The notes: generated by a model from the sequence alone, not told the origin. Counted from the stretch's first letter, positions 21,091 through 31,324 are shown. The stretch is DNA of 64,000 nucleotides from Chrysogorgia sp. JL179-B06 (GCA_035772405.1 JAYKKM010000049.1:2896001-2960000); one strand, 5' to 3'. A program made the numbers and translations.

Positions 21091-21107
21091 TTGAACCTGG
21101 GTTAAAT

Positions 21108-21119
21108 CTATTACCGAGC
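21108..21119 (+). repeat. 12-bp direct repeat, right flank of foldback element
   Basis: CTATTACCGAGC, identical to 16680-16691. Confidence 0.6.
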
Positions 21120-21186
21120 CTGCGATGGCTCCATTCCTTGCTCAATTGCATCTTGCTCTATTGCTTACTCTATTGCTCAGCTCAAT

Positions 21187-21575
21187 TGCCTATGGCTACA
21201 TGTAGATCATTGCTTAGCCTTGGCCGGTATGGCACCTGAGCCACCTCCAACACAATGGATATCTAGCACTAGTTAAATGTGGTCAAATGAATTTAGGCAA
21301 GGTTAGCTGTGGACGTAGTTGGCCAGCGGACTTCCCAACCTCTTGGGGAGTCCCAAAGCCAAGGGGCTAGCACGTTCAACATCTCAGTGCAGCGTGTACC
21401 TCAGCATTGCTGCCTGTTCCGTGATCTTTGCTTCCATGCCATTCACCAATCCTTGTTGCTCTCTAATCTTTGCTTGCTTCACCCCTTCCCCACCCAATCT
21501 CAGATGCCTATGGCTAGATTGCTTAGCCTTGGCCACCTACCTCCAACACAACGGATATCTAGCAGTTAACGAAAG
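21187..21575 (+). repeat. Duplicated segments, including second copy of the 10336-10525 block
   Basis: Bases 21263-21457 repeat 10336-10525. In addition, GCCTATGGCTA...TTGCTTAGCCTTGGCC and CCTCCAACACAA(T/C)GGATAT occur at 21187-21265 and again at 21508-21565, so the dispersed block is flanked by partial direct repeats. Confidence 0.65.
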
Positions 21576-21628
21576 ATTGGGATACTATGGTAGTTTGTGA
21601 CAGTTTTCAGTTTCGTTTTTTTTTCCAA

Positions 21629-21746
21629 AACTGCCTCAGTCTAATCAGAATTACCTGTAGGTCATAGTTAAATTCCCATCTGGGATATTTAGTTTTTCTA
21701 TTAGAAAAACTAAATATCCCAGATGGGAATTCTGAGGCAGTTTTGA
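21629..21746. repeat. Near-perfect palindrome
   Basis: The 61-bp core at 21671-21731 (AATTCCCATCTGGGATATTT and onward, mirrored) has almost no loop. The outer words CAAAACTGCCTCAG and CTGAGGCAGTTTTG extend the symmetry. Expected to extrude as a cruciform. Confidence 0.85.
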
Positions 21747-22985
21747 AGCAATTGAGTAACAAGACTGCTATAACTTTACTGTGCGCACATAATTTATTCC
21801 TCTATCAGGACCAAATGGCCAATCAGCATAATTGTTTTTACATCAGTTTCCAGACTCATCGGAGTACTGTATCAACTGATTACTGATCAGTGACAACTAC
21901 GTACAGACATGACAAGATGAGCCAAGGTGGAAGAACACCACTCTCCTTTGCAGAGCCTAATTCTCAAGATTTATTATTTATGTACTGGTAATGAGGATTT
22001 AGGGTGTATTCTGGGATGCATCATTTCAGACATAGAGTTTGGGCAAAGGGAATTTTGCTATACAGTAGCCCTATATTAAGCTACCCGGATTTGCCCTTAC
22101 AAGCACCAAAGAAAGCCTCTGCAATTAGGAGAGTGGATGAACACTGCCGGTATTCATGTCAGGCCTAAGGGGACTTTTTAACCCTTAACACGCTGATGAC
22201 GACCTGAGTCGCCCACGCCATGTGCTTGTGTTTTTCATGAATTTTTTATTGGTTGTTGGGCATGTGATTTACATACGGGTACTTTTGAAATCTATACAAA
22301 ATGGACGACATTTTTATTATTACTGGCGGCTAAATAGAGGAATGGCACCTTCCATTTTGATTACACCAAGTCCTCAATATATTAGTATTAGGTAAGGTTA
22401 CTGTAAGTAGGATATATTAATCATTTTGCAAAATGAAACAGGTTTGTGAAACGAAACAATTTACAAAATGTGTCTTAAAGCTACAGTAGTTAGGCGGGGG
22501 GTTAGGGTTAGAAAACTCGTTAGGCAGGGGGGTTAGGATCTTTGTTGTTTTGGGGTCAGTTATTATTATCCACCTTGTTAGGCAAATTGTTGTTTCGTTT
22601 CGCAAACCTGTTTAAGCTACAGGAAACCTCAAAAATAACCCTAATACTGATAATACTAATATACTAACTGTAATTACTATAACCTAATCACTACGACATA
22701 TATTGAGGACTTGGTGTAATCTACTATAAAATGAAGGTGCGATTCCTCTGTTTAGCTGCATGTTTTATTATTTTAAATCGCACTCTTTCTTAGACAGTTT
22801 TTGAGATTAGATTTTAAAATACCAGCTATAATGGCATGCGATAATAACGGAATTTTAACTGGTACTTTCCATGAGATCTTCAGGCATTCCAATTTGGATA
22901 AAGGTGATTTCGAAGGATTTGTATTCAATGAAAGTGAAGAACAACGAAAGTGACGAATAGTCTGACATACAACAATGCTTTATGC
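21747..22985. other. No gene seen
   Basis: AT-rich sequence with GTTAGGCGGGGGGTTAGGG-type runs near 22490-22535. No recognisable coding sequence. Confidence 0.45.
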
Positions 22986-22989
22986 TTAC

Positions 22990-23055
22990 ATTTTCTTGAA
23001 GGACAGTTAACAACTGTAATTTACCAGATTCTGGAGTAGATTCCTGACACAAAGT
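22990..23055 (-). CDS. Candidate exon 2 of an unidentified gene
   Basis: Minus strand, 66 nt. It follows a pyrimidine tract and acceptor (TTTTTTCATCTGTAG) and is followed by donor GTAAGC. In phase 0 it reads TLCQESTPESGKLQLLTVLQ then EN. The phase matches the phase-0 end of the candidate exon at 25325-25432, so they may join as '...FLLDVLD-TLCQES...'. The leucine pattern hints at a helical repeat but I do not recognise the protein. No third exon found. Confidence 0.4.
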
Positions 23056-23187
23056 CTACAGATGAAAAAACAATATTGCATTGACTGATACTGATGGTGC
23101 ATCATCATTTATCATCAAACTTTTTGAAAGTTGAGATACTTTGATCCTTATACATGGGTATATTGACCAATCAGAGCACTTGTTGTG

Positions 23188-23300
23188 CAAAACCGGATTA
23201 AGGCGGATGGAACGGATGGGACGGCAGCTCCAGGCCTTGCAGAAAAATAGGCCCTTTTCTCTGCCAGTTCCAGGCCCAATATACCTTTAATCTGGCTCTG
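23188..23300. mobile_element. 113-bp hAT-type MITE with 8-bp TSD
   Basis: Termini CAAAACCGGATTAAGG and CCTTTAATCTGGCTCTG (inverted, imperfect). Flanked by exact 8-bp duplications TTGTTGTG at 23180-23187 and 23301-23308. The 8-bp TSD and the CA...TG ends fit the hAT superfamily. Confidence 0.85.
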
Positions 23301-23446
23301 TTGTTGTGTACTTGTTATTTAGTACCAAACCTATGTTGGGTTATCAGACAGTTATCAGATCACTGCTGATATTACAGAAATATGGTAATGATTTAACCAT
23401 GTTATGCCTTGGGTGAGATTAATTTCTGGGCCTACCTAGTGTATGC

Positions 23447-24228
23447 TAGCCTGCGTGCAGACTCCACCTGATAATGAAATTTAATATCAGGTAGAGTCTG
23501 TGCATCGGAGACAGAAAGCTTGTTCTGGTCACGTGGATTTTTGAAATAATTAAAATAGTTGTATGCAAGATAATTCATAATTATTCATGGCGTTGAAAAA
23601 ATGGCATTGAAAAAAGCCACAAACGACGCCAAGAGCATGTTCAAAACTTTCACAAGCTTCACGATTCTCAAGATCAACACTAGCCTGCGCTGCAAACAAA
23701 CCCGAAACCCAGGTTGAGTACGTCTGCCCTCTGCGTAATAGCGGCGGAATCAAAAGCCCGCAACAAGAATCATAATTAAACAAACTTTCAAAAACATATC
23801 AATCAATGTCAAACAGACCATCTTCGTTGTTTACTCTACTTGTTGTTATAACATCTGGTTTTCTTTTTCTGTCATGTAAAGTCAATAATAAATTATAAAG
23901 ACTCAGAAGTAGCATTTTTCAAAGCAGCCAATCTTGATTAACTGTATAAAATGCTGTTTGTTGCGATGTTTGTTAACAAGGAATCCAGCGCTATTGCGTT
24001 AACCTGGTTTAGCTTAAATAGTTCGTCTGCGGCGCAGGCTAGATCAACACACGCCATCGCTTTTGGGGTAAATTATCACTAATCTCGAATATTTAACAAT
24101 TGACTAATCATACGCTTTCCCCACTTTTGTGGGAAAATCCACGTGACCAGAACAAGCTTTCTGCTTCCGATGTGCAGACTCAGCCTGATATGAAATTTCA
24201 TTATCAGGTGGAGTCTGCACGCAGGCTA
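23447..24228. mobile_element. TIR element with about 100-bp inverted ends and 9-bp TSD (outer)
   Basis: The left end reads TAGCCTGCGTGCAGACTCCA and continues through AAGCTTGTTCTGGTCACGTG. The right end is the mirror, ending GAGTCTGCACGCAGGCTA. The flanks AGTGTATGC at 23438-23446 and 24229-24237 are identical. Long TIRs plus a 9-bp TSD suggest a Mutator-like non-autonomous element. It contains a related element at 23681-24041. Confidence 0.85.
23681..24041. mobile_element. Nested TIR element with 9-bp TSD (inner)
   Basis: It begins TAGCCTGCGCTGCAAAC and ends GTCTGCGGCGCAGGCTA. It is flanked by GATCAACAC at 23672-23680 and 24042-24050. It lies wholly inside the 23447-24228 element and shares its TAGCCTGCG terminus. 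Confidence 0.85.
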
Positions 24229-24410
24229 AGTGTATGCATAGTGTCTTTATCTGTATATCTCCAGCAGTCATAAAGTAATTAATATTCTGTCATCCTGTCA
24301 TCTATTTTTTTGTTCTTTGCATTTTTAATGCATATTTTACTGATTTAAGGTGAATGTAGGAATTAACTTAACATACTGGAGTTTAATGAAATATTGATTG
24401 CTATATTATA

Positions 24411-25036
24411 CACCTATCAATGTAAACCCCGCGGGGTGGGGGTGCGGGCAAAGGGCGGGCATTTGACAGCGAAATACATCCCGTAGTCGCGCATTTGACC
24501 ATAAATTGTTCCCCGTGGGTCGAGACATTTGACCATGCGCGGTATTGATTACAAAAGACCTGGAGATGAGTGTTCTTCGCGTCCCATTTCTTTCGTTTGT
24601 CGACCCTTCAAGAGTCTTCAAGAGCAGATTAACACTACCTAAGGTGAGTAAAATCAAAATATACAGTTTCTTTGCTTCCAACTATCCATCTGGTCAAAAA
24701 CGTTCACGTTCAATTCTGTTCAATTTCAAACGCGTTCTCATATATGTCGCAATCCCCAGGCTTAAACATGTTGCTGTGCTTTGTTTTTGCGCTAGCTTTT
24801 GTACCAGCATGTTCTTTAAACTTGTTCAAATTTTATCATTAAAATGGTTTCACAAAATTTGACTTGGTGCAGTGTACAATCCCTTGTTTTAATCTCTCCC
24901 CAAGTGCGTTCTTTTGGAAACATTTGATTGATATACAATTCCCCACCCTCGGGCATTTTACTCAAATTTTCAGTTTTTTGTCAAATCTCCGCCCTTTGCC
25001 CGCACCCCCACCCCGCGGGGTTTACATTGATAGGTG
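24411..25036. mobile_element. TIR element with GC-rich 48-bp ends
   Basis: CACCTATCAATGTAAACCCC and GCGGGGTGGGGGTGCGGGCA at the left are mirrored exactly at the right, ending GGTTTACATTGATAGGTG. The element is 626 bp. I could not fix a target duplication. The open frames across the ends are artefacts of the repeats. Confidence 0.8.
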
Positions 25037-25070
25037 CATTAAAAGTAGCAAAAAGGTCAATATTTCCAGT

Positions 25071-25260
25071 GAAGGCTAAAATGGATGACTCAAAAGAACA
25101 TTCCCCATTTTCAAGAACTAGTCTAACCCTAATCCCAAATAATAATTCTAACCCTAACACCTTGATCCTAAGTAACCTTAAACCAAACCCTGACGGCTAA
25201 CCCTAACCTAACCAAAAATTAAAACCAAACAAAAACAGAAAGGACATTTTGAGTAGCCAA
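25071..25260. mobile_element. Second copy of the telomere-like-core TIR element
   Basis: The left end GAAGGCTAAAATGGATGACT and CAAAAGAACATT matches 7969-8000. The core is CTAACCCTAA-type, so orientation is reversed relative to the 8-kb copy. The right end (GGACATTTTGAGTAGCCAATCC) has diverged. Confidence 0.75.
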
Positions 25261-25324
25261 TCCCAATATAAATATTCCGGAAGTGGAACAGTTTACTATT
25301 TATATCGTAAATTGAATAACTTAC

Positions 25325-25432
25325 ATCTAAGACATCCAGTAGAAAAACCTCGGGATCTGTGCTTGTAGATATCTTGCCAGAAGTGCGTCGTAAATTGTTC
25401 AGGATAGCCTGGGCACTTTGCGAGATATCCAT
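25325..25432 (-). CDS. Candidate first coding exon of an unidentified gene
   Basis: Minus strand, starting ATG at 25432. The 36 codons read MDISQSAQAILNNLRRTSGK, then ISTSTDPEVFLLDVLD, followed directly by a strong donor, GAT|GTAAGT. The exon ends in phase 0, as does the acceptor side of the exon at 22990-23055. The 2.27-kb intron between them would contain only transposable elements (23447-24228, 24411-25036, 25071-25260). Upstream DNA includes a possible TATA-like TATAAATAG at 25446. I do not recognise the protein. It could be a real gene's N-terminus or a chance frame. Confidence 0.4.
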
Positions 25433-26475
25433 CGTCTTAGCCCTTATAAATAGGGAACATCCTGGAAAAGTACTGCAATATTTTTCTGTTCCCAGAGCCT
25501 GCGTTCCTTCACCGCTTACATTCTGGCGCAGGCCAAAAGCAACGCAGGCTCTGTGTACGAGATTGCGCTTGCATTCTATATGCGGAAGACTGGAGCGGGT
25601 CAGTATATACCATCCTCCAAAAGATGAATGTGAGCTGCCATGTTTTTTGTTTTTGTATAGAAATAAAATTGACTTAGTTGACTATTAAGGGACACTGGCA
25701 ACAAAAATCATAATATCAAATTTTGGACTTTCTAAAATTTGACCAAAAAAAATCCTGCCATCCATCTTGTTGTAATAATTATTTGCCTAATTCTGGGACG
25801 TTGGTGACGTCACAACCTAAACTTGATAATAATAATATTTATTCAGGATACCCACGTCTCCGAAGTGTTTTTCAGTGGGATTTATCTTCCATTACTCGAC
25901 TCCATCACATGAGATGATTATTTCGAGTTGGTCAGGGTCACATAAAAAAATAATAATGATGATTACAGAAAATGTATAGTTAATAGTCTATATAAATAAA
26001 TAAATGTCTATGCCATAAGCACTAGTCCAAGATTGGCTTGGAAGGAGTGGAGGGAGCGTGACTCTATTATCTGCAAATAACCTGACAATAGCTGATGATA
26101 GGCCCTCAGGTAAATCATTGACATATAACAAGAATAAGCATGATGGTCCAAGCACAGAGCCTTGTGGGACTCCAGAGGGATCTTGGGGATCCTATAATAC
26201 TTCACAATATTACGTGACGTGTTACGTTACGTTACGTTACGATTGGTCTCCTCCAGTTATAATAAAAGCCATGAAAGAGCGGAAGACCAGACACAAAGCG
26301 GGCGCGCAAGTGCATGTGGGACCGTTTGGAGGACATGTGCTTTAAAAACGATCCCACGAACACCCGCGCGCGCCAACCCTGCACCCAACCCCCACTCCCC
26401 AAGGGAAAAGTCCAATACATATATAGCAGGTTATACGGTTAGTTATTTGATTAACCTTTCGAATTTATGTAGAGA
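25433..26475. other. Intergenic sequence with RT-like remnant
   Basis: GCGCAGGCCAAAAGCAACGCAGGCTCTG near 25523-25550 resembles the TAGCCTGCG termini at 23.4-24.2 kb. At about 26090-26190, GACCCTCAGGT...AAGCACAGAGCCTTGTGGGACTCC reads on the minus strand as '...GVPQGSVLGPSCLFLLYVND', a short non-LTR RT remnant. No host gene is seen. Confidence 0.45.
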
Positions 26476-26956
26476 CAATGGCGGATCCAGGGTTGTTCGA
26501 AAGGGGTGCGTACATGAAGAATCAGCACTCGCAGCTACACCGCGAACCCACTAGGGGGGTCTGTTTTATTTTAGTAAAAAATCATTTTTAATTTTGCAAA
26601 GCCCAGAAGTGCTTTTCCGGCGATTTCTGATAAGAATTTTTGCGAAATTAGGGCACCACGCCGTTGCTACAAATACACGATTACAAAGGGGCATCAAGAT
26701 TATGAAAGACGTTAATATAAACTCAGAAGTAGTACGGGACTTATACACTTTAGTTTTGAACGTCCGTCGTTTTAGCAAAAACTTATCTTGGAACCCATGT
26801 TAAAATATCTATGAGTGCATGCAAACTGGCTTTTGCAATGAAAATTGGATAAGCTACCAAAACATATTGTGCTTATAATCGGTCATATAATATTGCGTTT
26901 ATCACTTCGACTGTAAAAAACAGGGGGGCGCGCGCCCCTCCCTCGATCCGCCACTG
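26476..26956. mobile_element. hAT-type non-autonomous element
   Basis: The left end CAATGGCGGATCCAGGG and right end CCCTCGATCCGCCACTG are inverted copies of the common hAT CAGTGGCGGATC terminus. The interior is non-coding. An 8-bp duplication could not be confirmed. Confidence 0.7.
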
Positions 26957-27106
26957 AGAGAGTCGGTGTTTCTTGTTTTGATGTCCAGGTTTTTGAAATT
27001 TATTGAGGCTTGATAGATTAATTTTTGTTTTCCCCAGTTTGTCTTGGCTTGAGGCAGGTCAGTGTAAGTTATTGCTGGTCCTTGTATTGTAGTGATGAAA
27101 CAACTC

Positions 27107-27260
27107 TAAAAAGGTTGTTAGCTGCCTAAATAGCGTGTATTAGTAGTCTAACGTTTCGAGCGAAGGCCCTTCGTCAGAGAGTGAAACGTATATAATTTCA
27201 CTTTATGTTTCACTCTCTGACACGAAAGGCCTTCGCTCGAAACGTTAGCCTACTTAGACA
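27107..27260. repeat. Inverted pair of a CTGACGA...CGAAACG repeat
   Basis: GTCTAACGTTTCGAGCGAAG and GCCCTTCGTCAGAGAGTGAA (27146-27185) are mirrored at 27203-27255 by CACTCTCTGACACGAAAGGC and CTTCGCTCGAAACGTTAG. The minus-strand copy (27147-27180) keeps a hammerhead-like core with stem I UCU/AGA and a CG stem III. The plus-strand copy has a two-base insertion in CUGA(AC)CGA. Confidence 0.6.
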
Positions 27261-27599
27261 CTATTTCGGCAGTACACCAACCGTATTATATATTTGATTT
27301 GTATTTCTACACTGCCTACGCAGCACAACACGTTTTATTAATCTGTGGATAGCCGAGTTTCCGCGGAAAAAATCTTGAAAAAATCTTTAAAATCTTGTGG
27401 TTCAATTGAAAAATGAAGACATTTATAAAAATAAAAATTCAGGCTAATAGACATGAGGATAGCTAGATAAAAATTTCACTTTACCCTGGTTTAAGTTCTA
27501 TGATGTTTATCATCACATACAGGCATGTACGATCCGACGATCGTATGATGTAGAAGACAAGTGAGAATTAATTTTTATAGGATATTATAAATTACATTA

Positions 27600-27690
27600 G
27601 GCTCACAGGGTGTTTTGGGGACGCGTGGAGCCCGAACTCTAAAAAAAGCGCAAGAAGCCTCTGCGGAGGAGAGTATCTTCCGCGCGTTAC
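27600..27690. repeat. Fragment of the GCGCAAGAAGCCTCTGCGGAGG family
   Basis: CACAGGGTGTTTTGGGGACG and TCTAAAAAAAGCGCAAGAAG followed by CCTCTGCGGAGGAGAGT is the inverse of 33187-33305. Confidence 0.7.
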
Positions 27691-27818
27691 ACGCGTGTCG
27701 AAAATACATCCAAGATGGAAGATTACATGATTGTCTTTGGTCAAAATTAGTGCTGTTGTTTTATACAAGAGTAGTTTTAATTTGAAATTATGATTTTTGT
27801 TGCTATTGACAATGTCAT

Positions 27819-28250
27819 TTAACTCTTTCCTGTCTGGCTGAAAAACGTCCAAAATTGAACTACCTCTTTATTCTATTGATATCTCTGGAAATAACCATAA
27901 TGTTGCGAAAGCTACACATTTTCTGAAAGCCAATAAACCGGCTGTTACCAATGCTTTTAAATTTCCCGAACAAGACACATTATGTTAATATCAATTAGCA
28001 TTAATTTTCATAAATCAGGTTGAAAACTTTCATTTTTCTAGAAAAGACCATCTTGCACGCCCGCGTAGCATCATGAAAATTCAAAATGTCACCAATCGCA
28101 GAGTTGTTTATGAAATCAAATCAAACTTGGCGTGTGAGTGGTCCTCATGTGCCTGGCGCTTGTCGAATTTCAATTTTTAATCTTGCGTTACCGTGTGGAT
28201 GTGCCGTGTTTTTCGATTGATGTTTGACTGGGCCGGACAGGAAAGAGTTA
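27819..28250. mobile_element. TTAA-type MITE (CTCTTTCCTGTC termini)
   Basis: It begins TTAACTCTTTCCTGTCTGGC and ends GGGCCGGACAGGAAAGAGTTAA. The element is 432 bp including terminal TTAA. Its interior (AAATAACCATAA...GTTGCGAAAGCTA, CATCATGAAAATTCAAAATG) is repeated in the copy at 32772-33450. Confidence 0.8.
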
Positions 28251-28910
28251 AGGTTAACTAGTATTACAATGCATATAATTTCTTCGGCCATCATAACTTT
28301 AGAATTAGTAGTGAATTATACTATATTATACGGCAAATATTACGAAAAGTTAATTCTTCGAGGACAATTGTTATTTCCTATTAATAATATTTCAATCAAT
28401 TTTACACATTACGGAATTTTACTGCAAAAGCGAAAGAGATGTTGTTTGTCAGTATTACAAATCAACGCCCCCGATGTGTAGGATTCAGAAGCGTCTGCAA
28501 GGCAGGCTACCCGATGTGTGGTATTTAGGAAGAATACCACATGCGGTATTAGTTTCCTAAGTAATTCCTAAAGTAGAGTAACAATTTTAGTTTAATTTTG
28601 TGTTGCTGACAGCCAAAGTTAAATAATTAAATAAAATGACTAAACAATGAATCTGGATTGTTCTGCGGGCCAAAACTCCTCTCGTACAAAAATGTCATTC
28701 AAGTTCACGCATCAATTTGCTCCAGATATAAATTCGAATTTAATTGGATTTTATGGTCATTGACGTCAAGAAATTGCATTCTGGCATCGCTTTTAAATAA
28801 GCCAAAATGGTAAACTCCCTAATTTAATTAACTGTACCGCACTATAAACCAGATTTCCACATGATCGCTCAATTTGAAAACCGGCGATCGCAGCGCTCGC
28901 GGCGATGCTA

Positions 28911-29281
28911 ATTTGGAATCCGTAGACGGTCGGTAGCATCTTTTTATTATGTATATGGTTCACTTACAATGGGATTACATAAATATTGATTAACAACCGA
29001 ATATTTCAAGTTCTCTTGCATAGCCGAGTGGTCTGTGTCATTGATTTTTATACTTGTGAGGTCGGGGTTCGAGTGTTGGGTGAGTATGATTTTTTCCATT
29101 TTTTAAAATTTTTACTTTACTTTTTTTTCTTTTTAATAGGGTTAAGGTTAGGGTTCGGGTTAGTTCATAGTTAGTTTTAGGGTTTGGTTTAGAATATTAT
29201 CAAAAAAATAGTTGCGCGTAAAAAAGTCTCAAGATGCTACCGACCATCAAAGATGCTACCGACCGTCTACGGATTCCAATG
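28911..29281. mobile_element. MITE with tRNA-like and telomere-like interior
   Basis: The left end TTGGAATCCGTAGACGGTCG then GTAGCATCTTT is mirrored by GATGCTACCGACCGTCTACG then GATTCCAA. Inside, TAGCCGAGTGGT (box A-like, as in Leu/Ser tRNAs) and GGGGTTCGAGT (box B-like) are about 50 bp apart, followed by GGGTTAAGGTTAGGGTT runs. Confidence 0.7.
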
Positions 29282-29399
29282 CGCCACGGCGATAGTAGAG
29301 ATCGCGGCGATCATACCTGTCTCCACTTATAATTGCTGCGATCGCCGAAGCAAACATAGTCAGCAGCATTGATAGCGCGCTCTGTCGTGTCACAGAACT

Positions 29400-29639
29400 A
29401 ATCAGCTTTTTGTCATCTAAAGCTATGGACGAAGTAAACAGAGACAACTTGCCTTTGTTATCGCAAGCACAGCTTTTCATTCTAGTTGCTCTTAATATTA
29501 TGGTGAAGGCTAACTGTGCCAAGGAAACATCGTTTTTGGGTTCGACAGATACTTTCGAAGCATTAAGTTTCATATATTTGTCATTGTAATCGCGTGAATT
29601 CTTGTTGTATAAACAATCATATTTCTGGACTTCTTCCAT
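29400..29639 (-). pseudogene. MADF-domain (Myb/SANT-like) protein remnant
   Basis: From ATG at 29639 the frame reads MEEVQKYDCLYNKNSRDYND then KYMKLNA, close to the MADF start (l.e.V...p.LYd.....Y.d...k..aW). Later sequence (FTIILRATRMKSC) is less clear and the frame runs into the MITE at 29281. The W expected after 'KLNA' is missing and the helix-2/3 region is degenerate. MADF proteins bind DNA, and in Harbinger elements they recruit the transposase to ends. Confidence 0.5.
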
Positions 29640-30540
29640 AAAACACTCGTTCGATATTTCATCAGCAATCTTAATTTGAACATCAATATACTATGGACCT
29701 TTTCTCGCGAAAAAGTATGCTGGGGTACATACCGATCGCTGAAATCGCTGAAGCCTGAACCAGTGTTTCCTTATAATAGTTGCGACCACTGCGATCGCCG
29801 AGATAGAACATTTTCAGCGATCGCCTGGATCACTGAGCGTGTGGTTTCCATAATATGATCGCTACGATGGCCGGTTTTGAAACTATAGTATAGGCCAATG
29901 ACGTCATCAAAAGTAGCTTTTCATAATGAAAGTGGTGCGTAGGAAGTGTTGAAATCAAATGACGTACTCCGAAAAGTCGGTGTACTGCATGCCAGTGGCG
30001 CCTGCAGGAATGCCAAATAGGCTGGGGGGCCGGCGAAATGTCGGGGTCCGGAATATTTTGAAATCCTATACTTTCTAGAATGCTATTTCCTTCATTTTCA
30101 CGTAACGCAAATGACCTAAGTTTCAGATATTTTGAGAAACGCGACAAATTTAATATAATTAATATTTCATAACTAAAATGGTTAAAACGAATATAACGAA
30201 TATCTGTGGTATGATGTATACCGTAGCACTATATACGTGAGCATGATATAGACATCAAGCGCCGAAGTTCGAAATTCGTGTCTTCAGCTAGCTTGTTTGC
30301 ACTCTGTGGGCGCTGATCTATGACGCGTTAGTGGTGTCAAAATTAGATTGTACATAATGAAGAGCCGTTTATCATTTTGGTCGGGACAGCTTATCATTCG
30401 GATAATGTGTATACCATTATAGACATGACAGGTCATTTCATTATGATGTTATGTCATCATTTTGATGTGCTCATTTCATTATGAAGAGAAATGATGCTTT
30501 GCGAACCGAGCGGAGATATGGCGGGGGAAAAAAAATTAAA

Positions 30541-30862
30541 ATGGCGTCGCGACAACAACCCATAGATTGCTTCGAGGTGTTACTACAGAGAATAAAAGTC
30601 CGCTACTTGAAGTTGTTCAGAAATTATCTTCTCAAGATTTAGATGAAGATAGTCTAGATGCTATGTGTTTCAGAGGAGAACAGCTTTACAGGCACTTGTC
30701 TCGTTTGGTGGATGTTGATTTTCTCCCGTCTAGCAGAGAAACAACCGAATTACTGCGGCTTATTGGGAATTGTAACCGGCGATTTGCTTATAATATACGA
30801 TGGCCTTCCACGAGCAGCACGTCGATTTTGAGGGGCGCTATAACCAACGTCGGCGTTACAAT
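30541..30862 (+). pseudogene. Unrecognised coding remnant
   Basis: From ATG at 30541 (AAAATGGCGTCG) one frame reads MASRQQPIDCFEVLLQRIK and then drifts. A frame from about 30590 reads SPLLEVVQKLSSQDLDEDSL, 'MCFRGEQLYRHLSRLVDVDF', 'RETTELLRLIGN'. Together they look like one helical N-terminal region broken by a one-base slip at AAAA. The end ('RFAYNI...') is cut by the hAT-like insertion at 30863. I cannot name it. An N-terminal part of a transposase-like integrase gene is one guess. Confidence 0.35.
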
Positions 30863-31278
30863 CAGGGCCGGATTAAGGTTGTGCTGGCCACCGTTTAGAC
30901 CCCCAGCGCGGTTTCACCATAAGTGCAAGGAAAAATCGAACTTTGCTGAGAAAAAAGCTTCAGGATGAAGCTGCTTCAGGATTGGTGTTATATGTTCGTG
31001 ACTCTTAACCCTTGTTGCTATTCTGGCGGCTGTATTCTATAAACATTGTAATTTCGACAGATCACGTGAAGAAACTCCATAAATGATACTGTTGCAATAA
31101 TCCAGTCTTGTTATCACAGAAGCATGAATTAGGCGTTCAGTATATTGTCCTTTCCCAAATATCTCCTGATTTTTCCAATGTTCCTGAGAGAAAATGATTC
31201 TGTACCTCAGATATTATTGATGTTTTACCCCAATTATATATTTGGTCCCGGGCCCACTTTAGTCTCTGTGCGGGCCTG
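30863..31278. mobile_element. hAT-like non-autonomous element with captured RT fragment
   Basis: The left end is CAGGGCCGGATTAAGG, a common hAT terminus. The right end is GTGCGGGCCTG. The flanks GTTACAAT (30855-30862) and GTTACGAT (31279-31286) match in 7 of 8. Within it, about 30990-31170 on the minus strand reads 'QYTERLIHASVITRLDYCNS' and 'IIYGVSSRDLSKLQCL', a non-LTR RT thumb segment. Confidence 0.55.
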
Positions 31279-31324
31279 GTTACGATTAGGGTAAGGTTTG
31301 GGGTAGCCCGTGCTGAGTGAGACC

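Larger units (their letters stand above)
16692..21107. mobile_element. 4.4-kb foldback-like element with inverted minisatellite arms
   Basis: The left end reads TATTCCCAGGTTGACAATCT then TGGCAAG. The right end in reverse complement reads ATTTAACCCAGGTTCAACAT then CTTGGCAAG. Inside each end is a long array of an 11-21-bp unit based on CCAAGATCTTGG (left 16712-17230, right 20296-21090). Overall the arrays are in inverted orientation. A 12-bp direct repeat flanks the pair. Long inverted arms made of tandem subrepeats resemble Drosophila FB-type foldback elements. The 3-kb middle has no recognisable transposase and contains nested repeats, so the mobiliser is unknown. Confidence 0.55.
28850..29880. 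mobile_element. Probable Harbinger-like relic carrying a MADF ORF
   Basis: A MADF-like coding remnant (29400-29639, minus) is flanked on both sides by clustered GATCGC/CGATCGC words: 28860-28905 and 29288-29350 on one side, 29725-29870 on the other. TTTCCA(C/T)ATNATCGCT-like words occur near both ends. PIF/Harbinger elements commonly encode a MADF/Myb-like protein, hence the assignment. No DDE transposase or 3-bp TSD was found. A MITE (28911-29281) is inserted in the left part. Confidence 0.4.
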
